Assembly (NCBI RefSeq): GCF_012849215.1
Contig: NZ_CP051682.1
Coordinates: 4,092,001-4,156,000, forward strand
Source: Mucilaginibacter robiniae
Lineage (GTDB): Bacteria > Bacteroidota > Bacteroidia > Sphingobacteriales > Sphingobacteriaceae
DNA: 64,000 nucleotides
Reading direction: 5' to 3'
The notes below the pieces were generated by a model. It did no database searches. It was given only the letters and a program-made list of their open reading frames with translations, and was not told where the DNA came from. Shown here in pieces: positions 23,074 through 31,357 of this stretch. Within the stretch, counting starts at the first letter, position 1; each line of letters begins with the position of its first letter. A program made the position numbers and the translations under genes.

Positions 23074-23934
23074 TTAACCTAAATATGATTTTAAAATTTT
23101 ACTCCGTGAAGTATGGCGTAAGCGTTGTAAAGCTTTGTCTTTAATTTGACGTACACGCTCGCGTGTTAAATTGAACTTCTCGCCAATTTCTTCCAGCGAT
23201 AGCGGATGATTAGTGCCTAAGCCGAAGAACAAGACGATAATTTCACGCTCACGTTCAGTTAAAGTAGATAGTGAACGCTTGATTTCTTCAGATAATGACT
23301 CGTTAATTAATATAGAGTCGGTATTAGGCTCCTGGTTTTCCAGTACGTCTAATAAAGTATTTTCTTCACCTTGCACGAATGGCGCATCCATAGATACGTG
23401 GCGGCCTGAGTTGCTTAGTGTGTCTGATATTTTGTCAACCGTAGTTTCCAGAATATCGGCCAGTTCTTCAGGTGAGGGCTCACGTTCGTATTCCTGCTCC
23501 AATTTAGAAAAAGCTTTGCTGATTTTGCTTAACGAACCTACCTGGTTCAAAGGCAAACGTACAATACGTGATTGCTCGGCAATAGCCTGTAATATGGATT
23601 GACGAATCCACCAAACAGCGTATGATATAAATTTAAACCCTTTGGTTTCATCAAAACGCTTGGCAGCTTTAATCAAGCCCAAGTTACCCTCGTTAATTAA
23701 ATCGCCCAAAGTAAGACCCTGGTTTTGGTACTGTTTAGCTACAGATACCACGAAACGCAAGTTAGTTTTGGTTAAGCGTTCCAGTGCAGCCTGGTCACCT
23801 TCACGAATCTTTTGAGCTAATATTACTTCTTCTTCGGCAGTTATCAGGTCAACCTTACCAATCTCGTGCAGGTACTTATCCAGTGACTGCGATTCACGGT
23901 TGGTAATGGATTGGGTTATTTTGAGTTGTCTCAT
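23074..23934 (-). CDS. rpoD: primary RNA polymerase sigma factor RpoD/SigA
   Basis: 286 aa. It contains sigma-70 regions 1.2 (DKYLHEIGKVDLITAEEE), 2 (NLRFVVSVAKQYQNQGLTLGDLINEGN, then SYAVWWIRQSI), 3 and 4 with the HTH LEEIGEKFNLTRERVRQIK. It lacks region 1.1 and the nonconserved insertion, as Bacteroidota housekeeping sigma factors do. Its presence fits the TAnnTTTG promoters seen through the window. Start ATG 23934. Confidence 0.96.
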   Translation of the reverse strand: MRQLKITQSITNRESQSLDKYLHEIGKVDLITAEEEVILAQKIREGDQAALERLTKTNLRFVVSVAKQYQNQGLTLGDLINEGNLGLIKAAKRFDETKGFKFISYAVWWIRQSILQAIAEQSRIVRLPLNQVGSLSKISKAFSKLEQEYEREPSPEELADILETTVDKISDTLSNSGRHVSMDAPFVQGEENTLLDVLENQEPNTDSILINESLSEEIKRSLSTLTEREREIIVLFFGLGTNHPLSLEEIGEKFNLTRERVRQIKDKALQRLRHTSRSKILKSYLG

Positions 23935-23974
23935 CTAATTTATTACCTCGATTCTTGTTTTAGAATTGAACGCG

Positions 23975-23982
23975 CAAAAGTA
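23975..23982 (-). promoter_or_regulatory. rpoD -7 box
   Basis: CAAAAGTA on the plus strand reads TACTTTTG on the minus strand, a perfect TAnnTTTG, 40 nt upstream of the rpoD start. No clear -33 TTG was found at the expected spacing. Confidence 0.55.
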
Positions 23983-24101
23983 CACATTTGTTATTAATAA
24001 TTATAGTCAGTTACATGATATTTGCAATACTGTTAATAATTATTTATGCTTTGAACGTCACGTATTTACCACACAATTCGTACCAACTTAAGGTTGTAGG
24101 T

Positions 24102-24944
24102 TTAAATGTCTGTCAGTTTAAACACATCTTTCACCCGAATACCTTTCTCAGTAGTTTGCAGCGTACAGCATTCAGTAGCGGCATCATGTTCAAAGTAAAA
24201 TACAAAATCATTCTGTATAGCTTCCTCCAAATAAGCAGTTTTCTCCTGTATGGCCTGCAACGGAAACATGTCATACGCAGCTACATACGCAATCGGGATA
24301 TGGCCGGTAGTCGGAAATAAATCGGCCGCATACAAAATAGTTTTGCCCTTGTACTGCAATACTGGCAGCATCATACTTTCAGTATGGCCCGATACAAAAC
24401 GGATGTGCATGTGCGTAGTAAATTGGGTATTGTTTTGTATGGGAATAAATTTTAGTCTGCCGCTTTGTTGTAACGGTAAAATATTTTCTGGTAAAAATGA
24501 CGCTTTTTCGCGAGCATTAGGATTATGGGTTGCCCAATCCCAATGTTGCTCATTACTCCAGTAGGTAGCCTTAGGAAAGGCCGGAACTAATTGTTCGCCA
24601 TCGCGGTTTACAGCACCACCTACATGATCTAGGTGCAGATGAGTTAAAAAAACGTCGGTAATATCGCTACGGCTAAAGCCGTGTTTGGCTAATGATTGAT
24701 CTAGCGTATCATCACCATGCAGGTGGTAATAGCTCAAAAACTTTTCGCTTTGTTTGTTACCTATACCGGTATCTATCAGTATCAACCGGTTATCATCCTC
24801 AACCAGTAAGCAGCGCATGGCCAGCTCAACCAGGTTATTTTCATCAGCAGGATGTGTTTTTTGCCAGATGGTTTTAGGTACCACACCAAACATGGCGCCG
24901 CCATCCAGTTTGAATAATCCAGTATCAATAGTGTACAGCTTCAT
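24102..24944 (-). CDS. MBL-fold metallo-hydrolase
   Basis: 280 aa. The metal-binding motif THLHLDHVGG and downstream SGHTESMM, AADLFPT and FEHDAA ligands mark a two-metal metallo-beta-lactamase fold, closest in layout to the AttM/AiiA-type lactonase-like group. There is no signal peptide, so cytoplasmic. The substrate is not determinable. Monocistronic, between rpoD and lpdA on the same strand. Confidence 0.9.
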   Translation of the reverse strand: MKLYTIDTGLFKLDGGAMFGVVPKTIWQKTHPADENNLVELAMRCLLVEDDNRLILIDTGIGNKQSEKFLSYYHLHGDDTLDQSLAKHGFSRSDITDVFLTHLHLDHVGGAVNRDGEQLVPAFPKATYWSNEQHWDWATHNPNAREKASFLPENILPLQQSGRLKFIPIQNNTQFTTHMHIRFVSGHTESMMLPVLQYKGKTILYAADLFPTTGHIPIAYVAAYDMFPLQAIQEKTAYLEEAIQNDFVFYFEHDAATECCTLQTTEKGIRVKDVFKLTDI

Positions 24945-24997
24945 GGTAAGGTTTGTAGGGGAGAAGATGTTCGTAATTTAAAGAATATAAAAAAGAA

Positions 24998-25042
24998 AGT
25001 CCGTAAGAAGACAAATTAATATAATCTGCCATCTTACGGACT
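24998..25042 (-). terminator. lpdA intrinsic terminator
   Basis: An 11-bp stem (24998-25008 with 25032-25042) encloses a 23-nt loop. On the minus strand it is followed by TTCTTTTTT, 33 nt after the lpdA stop. Confidence 0.75.
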
Positions 25043-25074
25043 CTTTCGACTTACGAACCTTTTCTCTTAAAAGA

Positions 25075-26466
25075 TTATAAGTGTATTACTTCACCATAAG
25101 CTTCCGCAGTAGCTTCCATTAGCGCTTCGCTCATGGTAGGGTGCGGGTGAATAGTTTTAATAATTTCATGTCCGGTAGTTTCCAGTTTGCGTGCGGCAAC
25201 TACTTCGGCAATCATTTCGGTAACGTTGCTGCCCAGCATGTGCGCGCCTAAAAACTCGCCATATTTAGCATCAAAAATTACTTTCACAAAGCCATCTTTA
25301 GCACCGGCTGCACTAGCTTTACCTGATGCTGAGAATGGGAACTTACCAACTTTAATTTCGTAACCGGCTTCGCGAGCAGCTTTTTCAGTATAACCTACCG
25401 AAGCTACTTCAGGAGAGCAGTAAGTACACCCCGGTATGTTGCCGTAATTGATAGGTTCTACATGTAAACCAGCAATTTTTTCAACGCAGGTAATCGCTTC
25501 GGCAGAAGCTACGTGGGCCAGAGCTTGACCTTTTACAATATCGCCAATAGCATAAACGCCTTCTACATTGGTGCGGTAGTAATCATCAACCAGTACTTTA
25601 CCACGGTCAAATTTAACACCAGCTTCTTCCAGACCAATACCTTCCAGGTTGGTAGCAATACCTACGGCTGATAATACGATATCAGCTTCCAGTACTTCAA
25701 CACCTTTGGCGGTTTTAACATTTACTTTGCACACTTCGCCACTGGTATCTACCGACTCTACAGTAGAAGAAGTCATGATGTTGATGCCTTGTTTTTTCAA
25801 TGAGCGGGCCAGTGCTTTTGATACTTCTTCATCTTCCAATGGAACGATGTTGTCTAAAAACTCTACTACGGTAACTTTGGTACCAATAGCATTATAAACA
25901 TAAGCGAACTCAATACCGATAGCACCTGAACCTACTACCACCATTGATTTGGGTTGTGTAGGCAACGTCATAGCCTGGCGGTAACCGATTACTTTTTTGC
26001 CATCCTGAGGCAGGTTAGGCAACTCGCGTGAACGACCACCTGTGGCTAATATAATGTGTTTGGCTGAATGTTCACTTACTGCACCATCAGCGCTTTTAAC
26101 CTCAACTTTACCTTGGCCCTTCAGTTTACCGAAGCCCATAATAACGTCAATTTTGTTTTTCTTCATTAAAAACTGAACGCCTTTGCTCATGCCATCGGCT
26201 ACGCCACGGCTACGCTTAACAATGGCCTCAAAATCGGGCTCACCTTTACCTTCTACTTTAATACCGTAGTCGGCAGCATGATTGATATATTCAAAAACCT
26301 GTGCACTTTTAATTAAGGCTTTGGTTGGAATACAGCCCCAGTTAAGGCAAATACCGCCCAGCAGCTCTTTTTCAACGATAGCTGTTTTAAAGCCGAGTTG
26401 TGAGGCCCGGATAGCAGCTACATAACCGCCAGGACCAGACCCGATAACAATTACATCGTAGTTCAT
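25075..26466 (-). CDS. lpdA: dihydrolipoyl dehydrogenase
   Basis: 463 aa, full length. FAD disulfide oxidoreductase (E3) of the 2-oxoacid dehydrogenase complexes. FAD-binding GSGPGGY (10-16), redox-active Cys40/Cys45 in GGICLNWGCIP, NAD-binding VVGSGAIGIEF, and the C-terminal active-site His-Glu in HPHPTMSEAL. No E1/E2 genes are adjacent, so it may serve several complexes. Divergent from the outer-membrane receptor gene across a 333-bp region. Confidence 0.97.
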   Translation of the reverse strand: MNYDVIVIGSGPGGYVAAIRASQLGFKTAIVEKELLGGICLNWGCIPTKALIKSAQVFEYINHAADYGIKVEGKGEPDFEAIVKRSRGVADGMSKGVQFLMKKNKIDVIMGFGKLKGQGKVEVKSADGAVSEHSAKHIILATGGRSRELPNLPQDGKKVIGYRQAMTLPTQPKSMVVVGSGAIGIEFAYVYNAIGTKVTVVEFLDNIVPLEDEEVSKALARSLKKQGINIMTSSTVESVDTSGEVCKVNVKTAKGVEVLEADIVLSAVGIATNLEGIGLEEAGVKFDRGKVLVDDYYRTNVEGVYAIGDIVKGQALAHVASAEAITCVEKIAGLHVEPINYGNIPGCTYCSPEVASVGYTEKAAREAGYEIKVGKFPFSASGKASAAGAKDGFVKVIFDAKYGEFLGAHMLGSNVTEMIAEVVAARKLETTGHEIIKTIHPHPTMSEALMEATAEAYGEVIHL

Positions 26467-26494
26467 TATTTTTTGTATTTCTTTCGTTCGACGC

Positions 26495-26502
26495 CAAAGC
26501 TA
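26495..26502 (-). promoter_or_regulatory. lpdA -7 box
   Basis: CAAAGCTA on plus reads TAGCTTTG on minus, a perfect TAnnTTTG, 28 nt before the lpdA ATG. A CAA at 26519-26521 could be the -33 TTG with a 16-nt gap. Confidence 0.55.
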
Positions 26503-26625
26503 AATAAAAAGCCTGAAACAATAAAAAATATAGCCTGCTGCTTGTAAGTGCAACTAACACTATAAAGTCATTTTACATGAGTTGGGGAAAAAACCACACA
26601 AAATATGGTAGTAAGTACCCGAAAA

Positions 26626-26725
26626 TTAACAGCATTGTAATTTTGAGTAAGCATTTTGGAAATGTTAACATTAAAATAGGTGATTGTTAAAAAATATTGG
26701 CAATTGTTAACAATAACTTAACATT
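26626..26725. promoter_or_regulatory. cluster of GTTAAC palindromes (candidate operators)
   Basis: Two perfect 12-bp palindromes, AATGTTAACATT (26661-26672) and ATTGTTAACAAT (26703-26714), are centred 42 bp apart, four helical turns. Half-site-like copies occur at 26626-26631 (TTAACA), 26683-26690 (ATTGTTAA) and 26718-26725 (TTAACATT). The nearest palindrome lies about 30 bp upstream of the receptor's -7 box. A dimeric regulator binding cooperatively is inferred. Confidence 0.5.
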
Positions 26726-26743
26726 CAAAATCAACACATTATC

Positions 26744-26751
26744 TATATTTG
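26744..26751 (+). promoter_or_regulatory. -7 box of the Oar-like receptor gene
   Basis: TATATTTG matches TAnnTTTG exactly, 48 nt before the ATG. The expected -33 position is AT-rich without TTTG, consistent with activator dependence. Confidence 0.6.
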
Positions 26752-26799
26752 CGTTGAATTTTAAAACAATTTAAACGTTTCATTAAACACAAAACAAGC

Positions 26800-29700
26800 A
26801 TGAGAAAAAATTTACTTCTCTTATTTCTTATCCTGTTTACAGCTGTGGGTGCTTTTGCACAGATTACCACAGGTCAGTTAACGGGTGTAGTTAGGGATGC
26901 AAAAGGCGAAACACTGCCCGGTGCTACCATTGTAGCGCTGGATGTACCAACTGGTACAAAGTACAGTACAGTGAGCCGGGCCAATGGCCAGTTTGTTATT
27001 CCTAACGTTAAGCCAGGCGGTCCGTTTACAGTAACAGTAACTTTCGTAGGTTTTACTGCACGTAGATTTGACAACCTGTATGTTACTTTAGGTACGCCGG
27101 TAAAAATTGATGCCGTTTTAGCTGAGGAAGGTAAATCACTGGCTGAAGTAAATGTAAAAGCTACCAAAAAAGGTAGTGTAATTAGTGCGGAAAGAACCGG
27201 TCCGTCAACCAACGTGTCTTTGCAGCAATTACAAAGTTTACCAACTGTTAACCGTAACATTCAGGATTTTGCCCGTTTAACTCCTCAAAGTATTTCAAGA
27301 ACCAGTTCATCTGACGGTTCTGCGGTAGGTATGGAGTTTGCCGGTCAAAGCAATAAGTACAATCAGTTTACGATAGATGGTGCTACAAGCAATGACGTAT
27401 TTGGTTTGGCTGGTTCTGGTACCAACGGTGGTCAGGCTGGTGCAAACCCTATTCCTTTGGAGTCTATTCAAGAGTTACAGGTAGTACTTGCTCCTTATGA
27501 CGTTACTCAAGGTGGTTTTACTGGTGGTGGTATGAATGCGGTTACCAAGAGTGGTACTAACCAATTTCATGGTTCCTTGTATGGTTACCTGCAAAACCAA
27601 AATTTTATTGGTAAAAGCGTAACTACTGGTTTAAAATACCAAACTTTCAGAAATAAAACTTATGGTGCAAGCTTTGGTGGCCCAATCATCAAAAACAAAT
27701 TGTTCTTCTTTGGTAACTATGAAAGAATCGACAACAGCACTCCATTGAATTTTGACCCTGCTCAAAGTGGTTCAGGTTCAAACTTTAGCACAACAACGCT
27801 GCAACAACTGCATGATTTTGTATTGAACAAATACAATTTTGATATTGGCGATAGCTACGGTAATGTTAACAAAACTCAAGGTTCACACTACGGGTTTGGT
27901 CGTATCGACTGGAACATCAGCGATAAGCACAAATTAACTTTGCGCCACAGCTATACTGATGGTACTAATGATGTAATTAGCCGTAGTGCATCATCTATTA
28001 CTTTTGGCAGCAACGCTTATACTTTCAAAACCAAAACCAACACTTCAGTAGCTGAGTTAAATTCATCTTTCAGCAATAGTGCATCAAACGTATTGCGTTT
28101 AACTTACACTGCAACCCGCGATAAAAGATCTACTTCTGATTTTCCTGCAGTGTACATTTTGGATAATAACCTAAGCTACTATTTTGGTGGTGACGGTTCA
28201 TCAGTTAGAAACAGCCTGAACCAGGATACCTGGACTTTAACTGATAACTTTACTTTATACAAAAACCATCATACCTTTACCTTCGGTACTGATAACTTAT
28301 TGTATAAATCAAACAATGTATTTATTCAGTACTACTATGGTTCATACCGCTACAACTCTATAGCTCAATTTGAATCAAACTTAGCACCTACAAGCTACAG
28401 TGCTTACTACTCAAATGCTGGCGGTAACGATAATGCCAACCAGGTTTTGAAAGCAACACAGTTAAGCGCATACGCACAAGATGTATGGAGCATGAGCGAC
28501 AAGTTCAAGTTGACTTACGGCGTACGTGTTGACTTACCTGTATTTTTGAATGATCCTGCTGAAAACACTGCATTTAATGCTACTGCTATTGCACAGCAAT
28601 ATGGTGTGAAAACTAATCAGGCGCCTAAATCTACCCCGTTGTTTGCACCACGTGTAGGCTTTAACTGGGATGTAAACGGTGATGCCAGCACTCAAGTACG
28701 TGGTGGTATTGGCTTGTTTACCGGTCGTGTTCCGTTTGTATGGGTTTCTAATCAATATGGTGGTACTGGTGTTACGATCACTAAGTTTTCTGCAGGTGCA
28801 GCTACCAACCCTAAATTATCAACTGTTTCTTTCAACTACAATCCTAGCGATCCGCACTTGGGTGCTCAGTTAGGTGCCAGCAATGCTGCCAGCGAAATTG
28901 ACTTGACTGACAAAAACTTTAAGTTTACTCAAACTGTTCGTGGTAACATCGCGGTTGATCAGAAATTAGGTTTCTGGGGCTTGATTGGTACTTTGGAAGG
29001 TTTATACACTAAAAAGATTAACGATATTTCTTATCAGAACTTAAACGTGAATGCTACTCCAACCAAAGTTAACATTGGTGGTACAACTCGTCCGTTCTAC
29101 AATTTTACCCGTATCAATAACAGCTATACGGATGTTATTTATTTAACTAACACCAGCAAAGGTTATGCATATAACCTAACTGCGCAAATCCAGAAGCCAA
29201 TGAGCCATGGATGGTCTGGTATGTTGGCTTATACTTTCGGTCGTTCAACTTCATTGAACGATGGTACCAGCTCAACAGCGATTAGCAACTGGCGTTTTGC
29301 TTATAACGTAAATGGTTTGAATAACCTAGATTTAGCAAGATCGAACTATGATCCAGGATCAAGAGTTATTGGTTATATCTCTAAAAGGTTTACTTATGCT
29401 CACAACCATTTAGCAACTACTGTAGGTTTGGTTTATACTGGTCAGTCTGGTCAGGTTTTCTCATACCTGTATAGCAAAAACGTAACTGGTGATGATGCTA
29501 CTACCAGCTCAAGTGCTGCTAACTTAGCTTACATTCCATCTTCTTTAAGCCAAGCTCAATTTGTTAACCTTACTGTTAATGGTGCTACTGTTACTCCAGC
29601 ACAACAATGGGCAGATTTCTTAGCTTTCGCTGGTTCTAACAAATATTTGAGAGAACACCTAGGTACTAACTCATTGCGTAACGCTGACCGTATGCCTTGG

Positions 29701-29997
29701 GAAAATCACTTTGATTTAAAGCTTAGCCAAGAGTTTAAAGTTTACAAAAATCATGCTTTATCAGTTACAGCTGATATCTTGAACGTAACTAACCTGTTAA
29801 ATAAAAAATGGGGTAATGCATACTACTTAAGCAACCAATATGTAAGCTTATTCAACGTAGTATCACAAACTGTTAATCCAACTTTTACTTTTGACAAAAC
29901 TAAGTTCCAAACTATTAATGGTACTTTAAGACCATACAACATTAATGATTTTGCTTCTCGTTGGAGAGGTCAAATCAGTGCACGTTACAGCTTCTAA
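26800..29997 (+). CDS. Oar-like TonB-dependent outer-membrane protein
   Basis: 1065 aa. Signal peptide 1-21 (ending AFAQ), a carboxypeptidase-regulatory-like beta-sandwich (about 24-110), a plug domain (about 130-250, with GGMNAVTKSGTNQFHGSLYGY) and a large C-terminal beta-barrel ending in ARYSF with a terminal Phe for BAM insertion. The layout matches Oar-type proteins (OmpA-related receptors of Bacteroidota and Myxococcus). No SusD partner follows. Even, simple codon use and a strong-looking promoter suggest high expression. Ligand unknown. Confidence 0.92.
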   Translation: MRKNLLLLFLILFTAVGAFAQITTGQLTGVVRDAKGETLPGATIVALDVPTGTKYSTVSRANGQFVIPNVKPGGPFTVTVTFVGFTARRFDNLYVTLGTPVKIDAVLAEEGKSLAEVNVKATKKGSVISAERTGPSTNVSLQQLQSLPTVNRNIQDFARLTPQSISRTSSSDGSAVGMEFAGQSNKYNQFTIDGATSNDVFGLAGSGTNGGQAGANPIPLESIQELQVVLAPYDVTQGGFTGGGMNAVTKSGTNQFHGSLYGYLQNQNFIGKSVTTGLKYQTFRNKTYGASFGGPIIKNKLFFFGNYERIDNSTPLNFDPAQSGSGSNFSTTTLQQLHDFVLNKYNFDIGDSYGNVNKTQGSHYGFGRIDWNISDKHKLTLRHSYTDGTNDVISRSASSITFGSNAYTFKTKTNTSVAELNSSFSNSASNVLRLTYTATRDKRSTSDFPAVYILDNNLSYYFGGDGSSVRNSLNQDTWTLTDNFTLYKNHHTFTFGTDNLLYKSNNVFIQYYYGSYRYNSIAQFESNLAPTSYSAYYSNAGGNDNANQVLKATQLSAYAQDVWSMSDKFKLTYGVRVDLPVFLNDPAENTAFNATAIAQQYGVKTNQAPKSTPLFAPRVGFNWDVNGDASTQVRGGIGLFTGRVPFVWVSNQYGGTGVTITKFSAGAATNPKLSTVSFNYNPSDPHLGAQLGASNAASEIDLTDKNFKFTQTVRGNIAVDQKLGFWGLIGTLEGLYTKKINDISYQNLNVNATPTKVNIGGTTRPFYNFTRINNSYTDVIYLTNTSKGYAYNLTAQIQKPMSHGWSGMLAYTFGRSTSLNDGTSSTAISNWRFAYNVNGLNNLDLARSNYDPGSRVIGYISKRFTYAHNHLATTVGLVYTGQSGQVFSYLYSKNVTGDDATTSSSAANLAYIPSSLSQAQFVNLTVNGATVTPAQQWADFLAFAGSNKYLREHLGTNSLRNADRMPWENHFDLKLSQEFKVYKNHALSVTADILNVTNLLNKKWGNAYYLSNQYVSLFNVVSQTVNPTFTFDKTKFQTINGTLRPYNINDFASRWRGQISARYSF

Positions 29998-30013
29998 ACG
30001 TAACTGCTGCCAT

Positions 30014-30051
30014 AAAAAAAGCCCGGCTTGTTTAACAAGCCGGGCTTTTTT
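30014..30051. terminator. bidirectional terminator, Oar-like gene / purM
   Basis: A 10-bp GC-rich stem (30021-30030 with 30036-30045) is flanked by A7 and T6, 24 nt after the receptor stop and 45 nt after the convergent purM stop. Confidence 0.93.
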
Positions 30052-30095
30052 ATTTAAGAAGAAATCTTTAGAAAGTAGATTGATTTCAATAGTTA

Positions 30096-31274
30096 CTAAT
30101 AAATAAACTCGCCAAATTCTGATTGTACAGTTACCTGCTTCTTTTCGGCAGCTTCAACATGGCCAATAACTTGCGCATCAATGCCAAAGCTTTTCGAAAT
30201 CTGAATCAGTTCGGCGGCAATGCTTTCAGGCACATACAGCTCCATACGGTGGCCCATGTTAAACACCTTGTACATTTCCTGCCAATCAGTACCCGATTCT
30301 TGCTGTATCAATTTGAATAATGGAGGTACCGGGAATAAGTTGTTTTTAACCACATGCAGCCCTTCAATAAAGTGAAGCACCTTGGTTTGCGCGCCACCGC
30401 TACAATGTACCATACCATGTATCTGGCTGCGGTAAGAATCAAGTATCGCTTTAATTACCGGCGCGTAGGTGCGGGTAGGTGAGAGCACGAGTTTGCCAGC
30501 AGTTATAGTTTGACCATTGCCAATATCAACTAAATCGGTTAGCTGCTTGCTCCCTGAAAATACCAGATCTTCGGGTACCGCCGGGTCGAAGCTTTCCGGA
30601 AACTGATTGGCTATAGTTTTATTGAATACATCATGACGGGCTGAAGTTAAACCGTTAGAACCCATGCCGCCATTATATTCATGCTCATAGTTAGCCTGCC
30701 CGTAAGAGGCTAAGCCTACCACTACATCGCCAGCCTGAATACGGTCGTTTGATATGACCTCATCGCGTTTCATGCGGCAGGTTACGGTAGAATCCACAAT
30801 AATGGTGCGTACTAAATCGCCCACATCGGCTGTTTCGCCGCCAGTTGAATAAATACCAATACCAGAGCTGCGTAGTTCTTCTAGAATTTCTTCTGTACCG
30901 TTAATGATAGCTGCAATCACTTCGCCGGGTACCAGGTTTTTATTACGACCTATGGTTGATGACAGCAGAATGTTGTTGGTAGCACCCACACACAGCAAAT
31001 CATCCAAATTCATAATAATTGCATCTTGAGCAATACCGCGCCAAACCGAAAGGTCATGTGTTTGTTTCCAGTACGTATAAGCCAGAGATGATTTGGTGCC
31101 CGCACCATCAGCATGCATAATATTGCAGTACGCAGGATCGTTGCTTAATATATCAGGCACAATTTTGCAAAATGCTTTAGGAAATAGTCCTTTGTCAATA
31201 TTCCGGATAGCGTTATGTACATCATCTTTGGAAGCGGATACGCCTCGCTGATCATATCTTTGCTGTGAAATCAT
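30096..31274 (-). CDS. purM: phosphoribosylformylglycinamidine cyclo-ligase (AIR synthase)
   Basis: 392 aa, the longer Bacteroidota form. ATP-dependent closure of the imidazole ring in purine synthesis. Conserved QRGVSASKDDVHNAI, HADGAGTKS, DDLLCVGA and YSTGGETADVGD segments are present. I chose ATG 31274 (MISQQRYDQRGVS); an in-frame TTG two codons upstream is less likely. Divergent from the ClC channel gene. A -7 box lies only 3 nt before the ATG, so the mRNA may be leaderless. Confidence 0.94.
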   Translation of the reverse strand: MISQQRYDQRGVSASKDDVHNAIRNIDKGLFPKAFCKIVPDILSNDPAYCNIMHADGAGTKSSLAYTYWKQTHDLSVWRGIAQDAIIMNLDDLLCVGATNNILLSSTIGRNKNLVPGEVIAAIINGTEEILEELRSSGIGIYSTGGETADVGDLVRTIIVDSTVTCRMKRDEVISNDRIQAGDVVVGLASYGQANYEHEYNGGMGSNGLTSARHDVFNKTIANQFPESFDPAVPEDLVFSGSKQLTDLVDIGNGQTITAGKLVLSPTRTYAPVIKAILDSYRSQIHGMVHCSGGAQTKVLHFIEGLHVVKNNLFPVPPLFKLIQQESGTDWQEMYKVFNMGHRMELYVPESIAAELIQISKSFGIDAQVIGHVEAAEKKQVTVQSEFGEFIY

Positions 31275-31277
31275 GGT

Positions 31278-31285
31278 CAAATATA
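31278..31285 (-). promoter_or_regulatory. purM -7 box abutting the start codon
   Basis: CAAATATA on plus reads TATATTTG on minus, a perfect TAnnTTTG, 3 nt before the purM ATG. No clear -33 element. Confidence 0.45.
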
Positions 31286-31357
31286 GGTGTTAGCATTAGC
31301 TTTAGGCAGTAAAATCGTTACTTTGCGTTCTTGTTGCTTTAGTGTACTTTATTTACC

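Noticed and set aside
31275..31280. TTG start two codons upstream for purM
   Set aside because: The ATG at 31274 gives the conserved start before QRYDQRGVSASK, and the TTG overlaps the -7 box.
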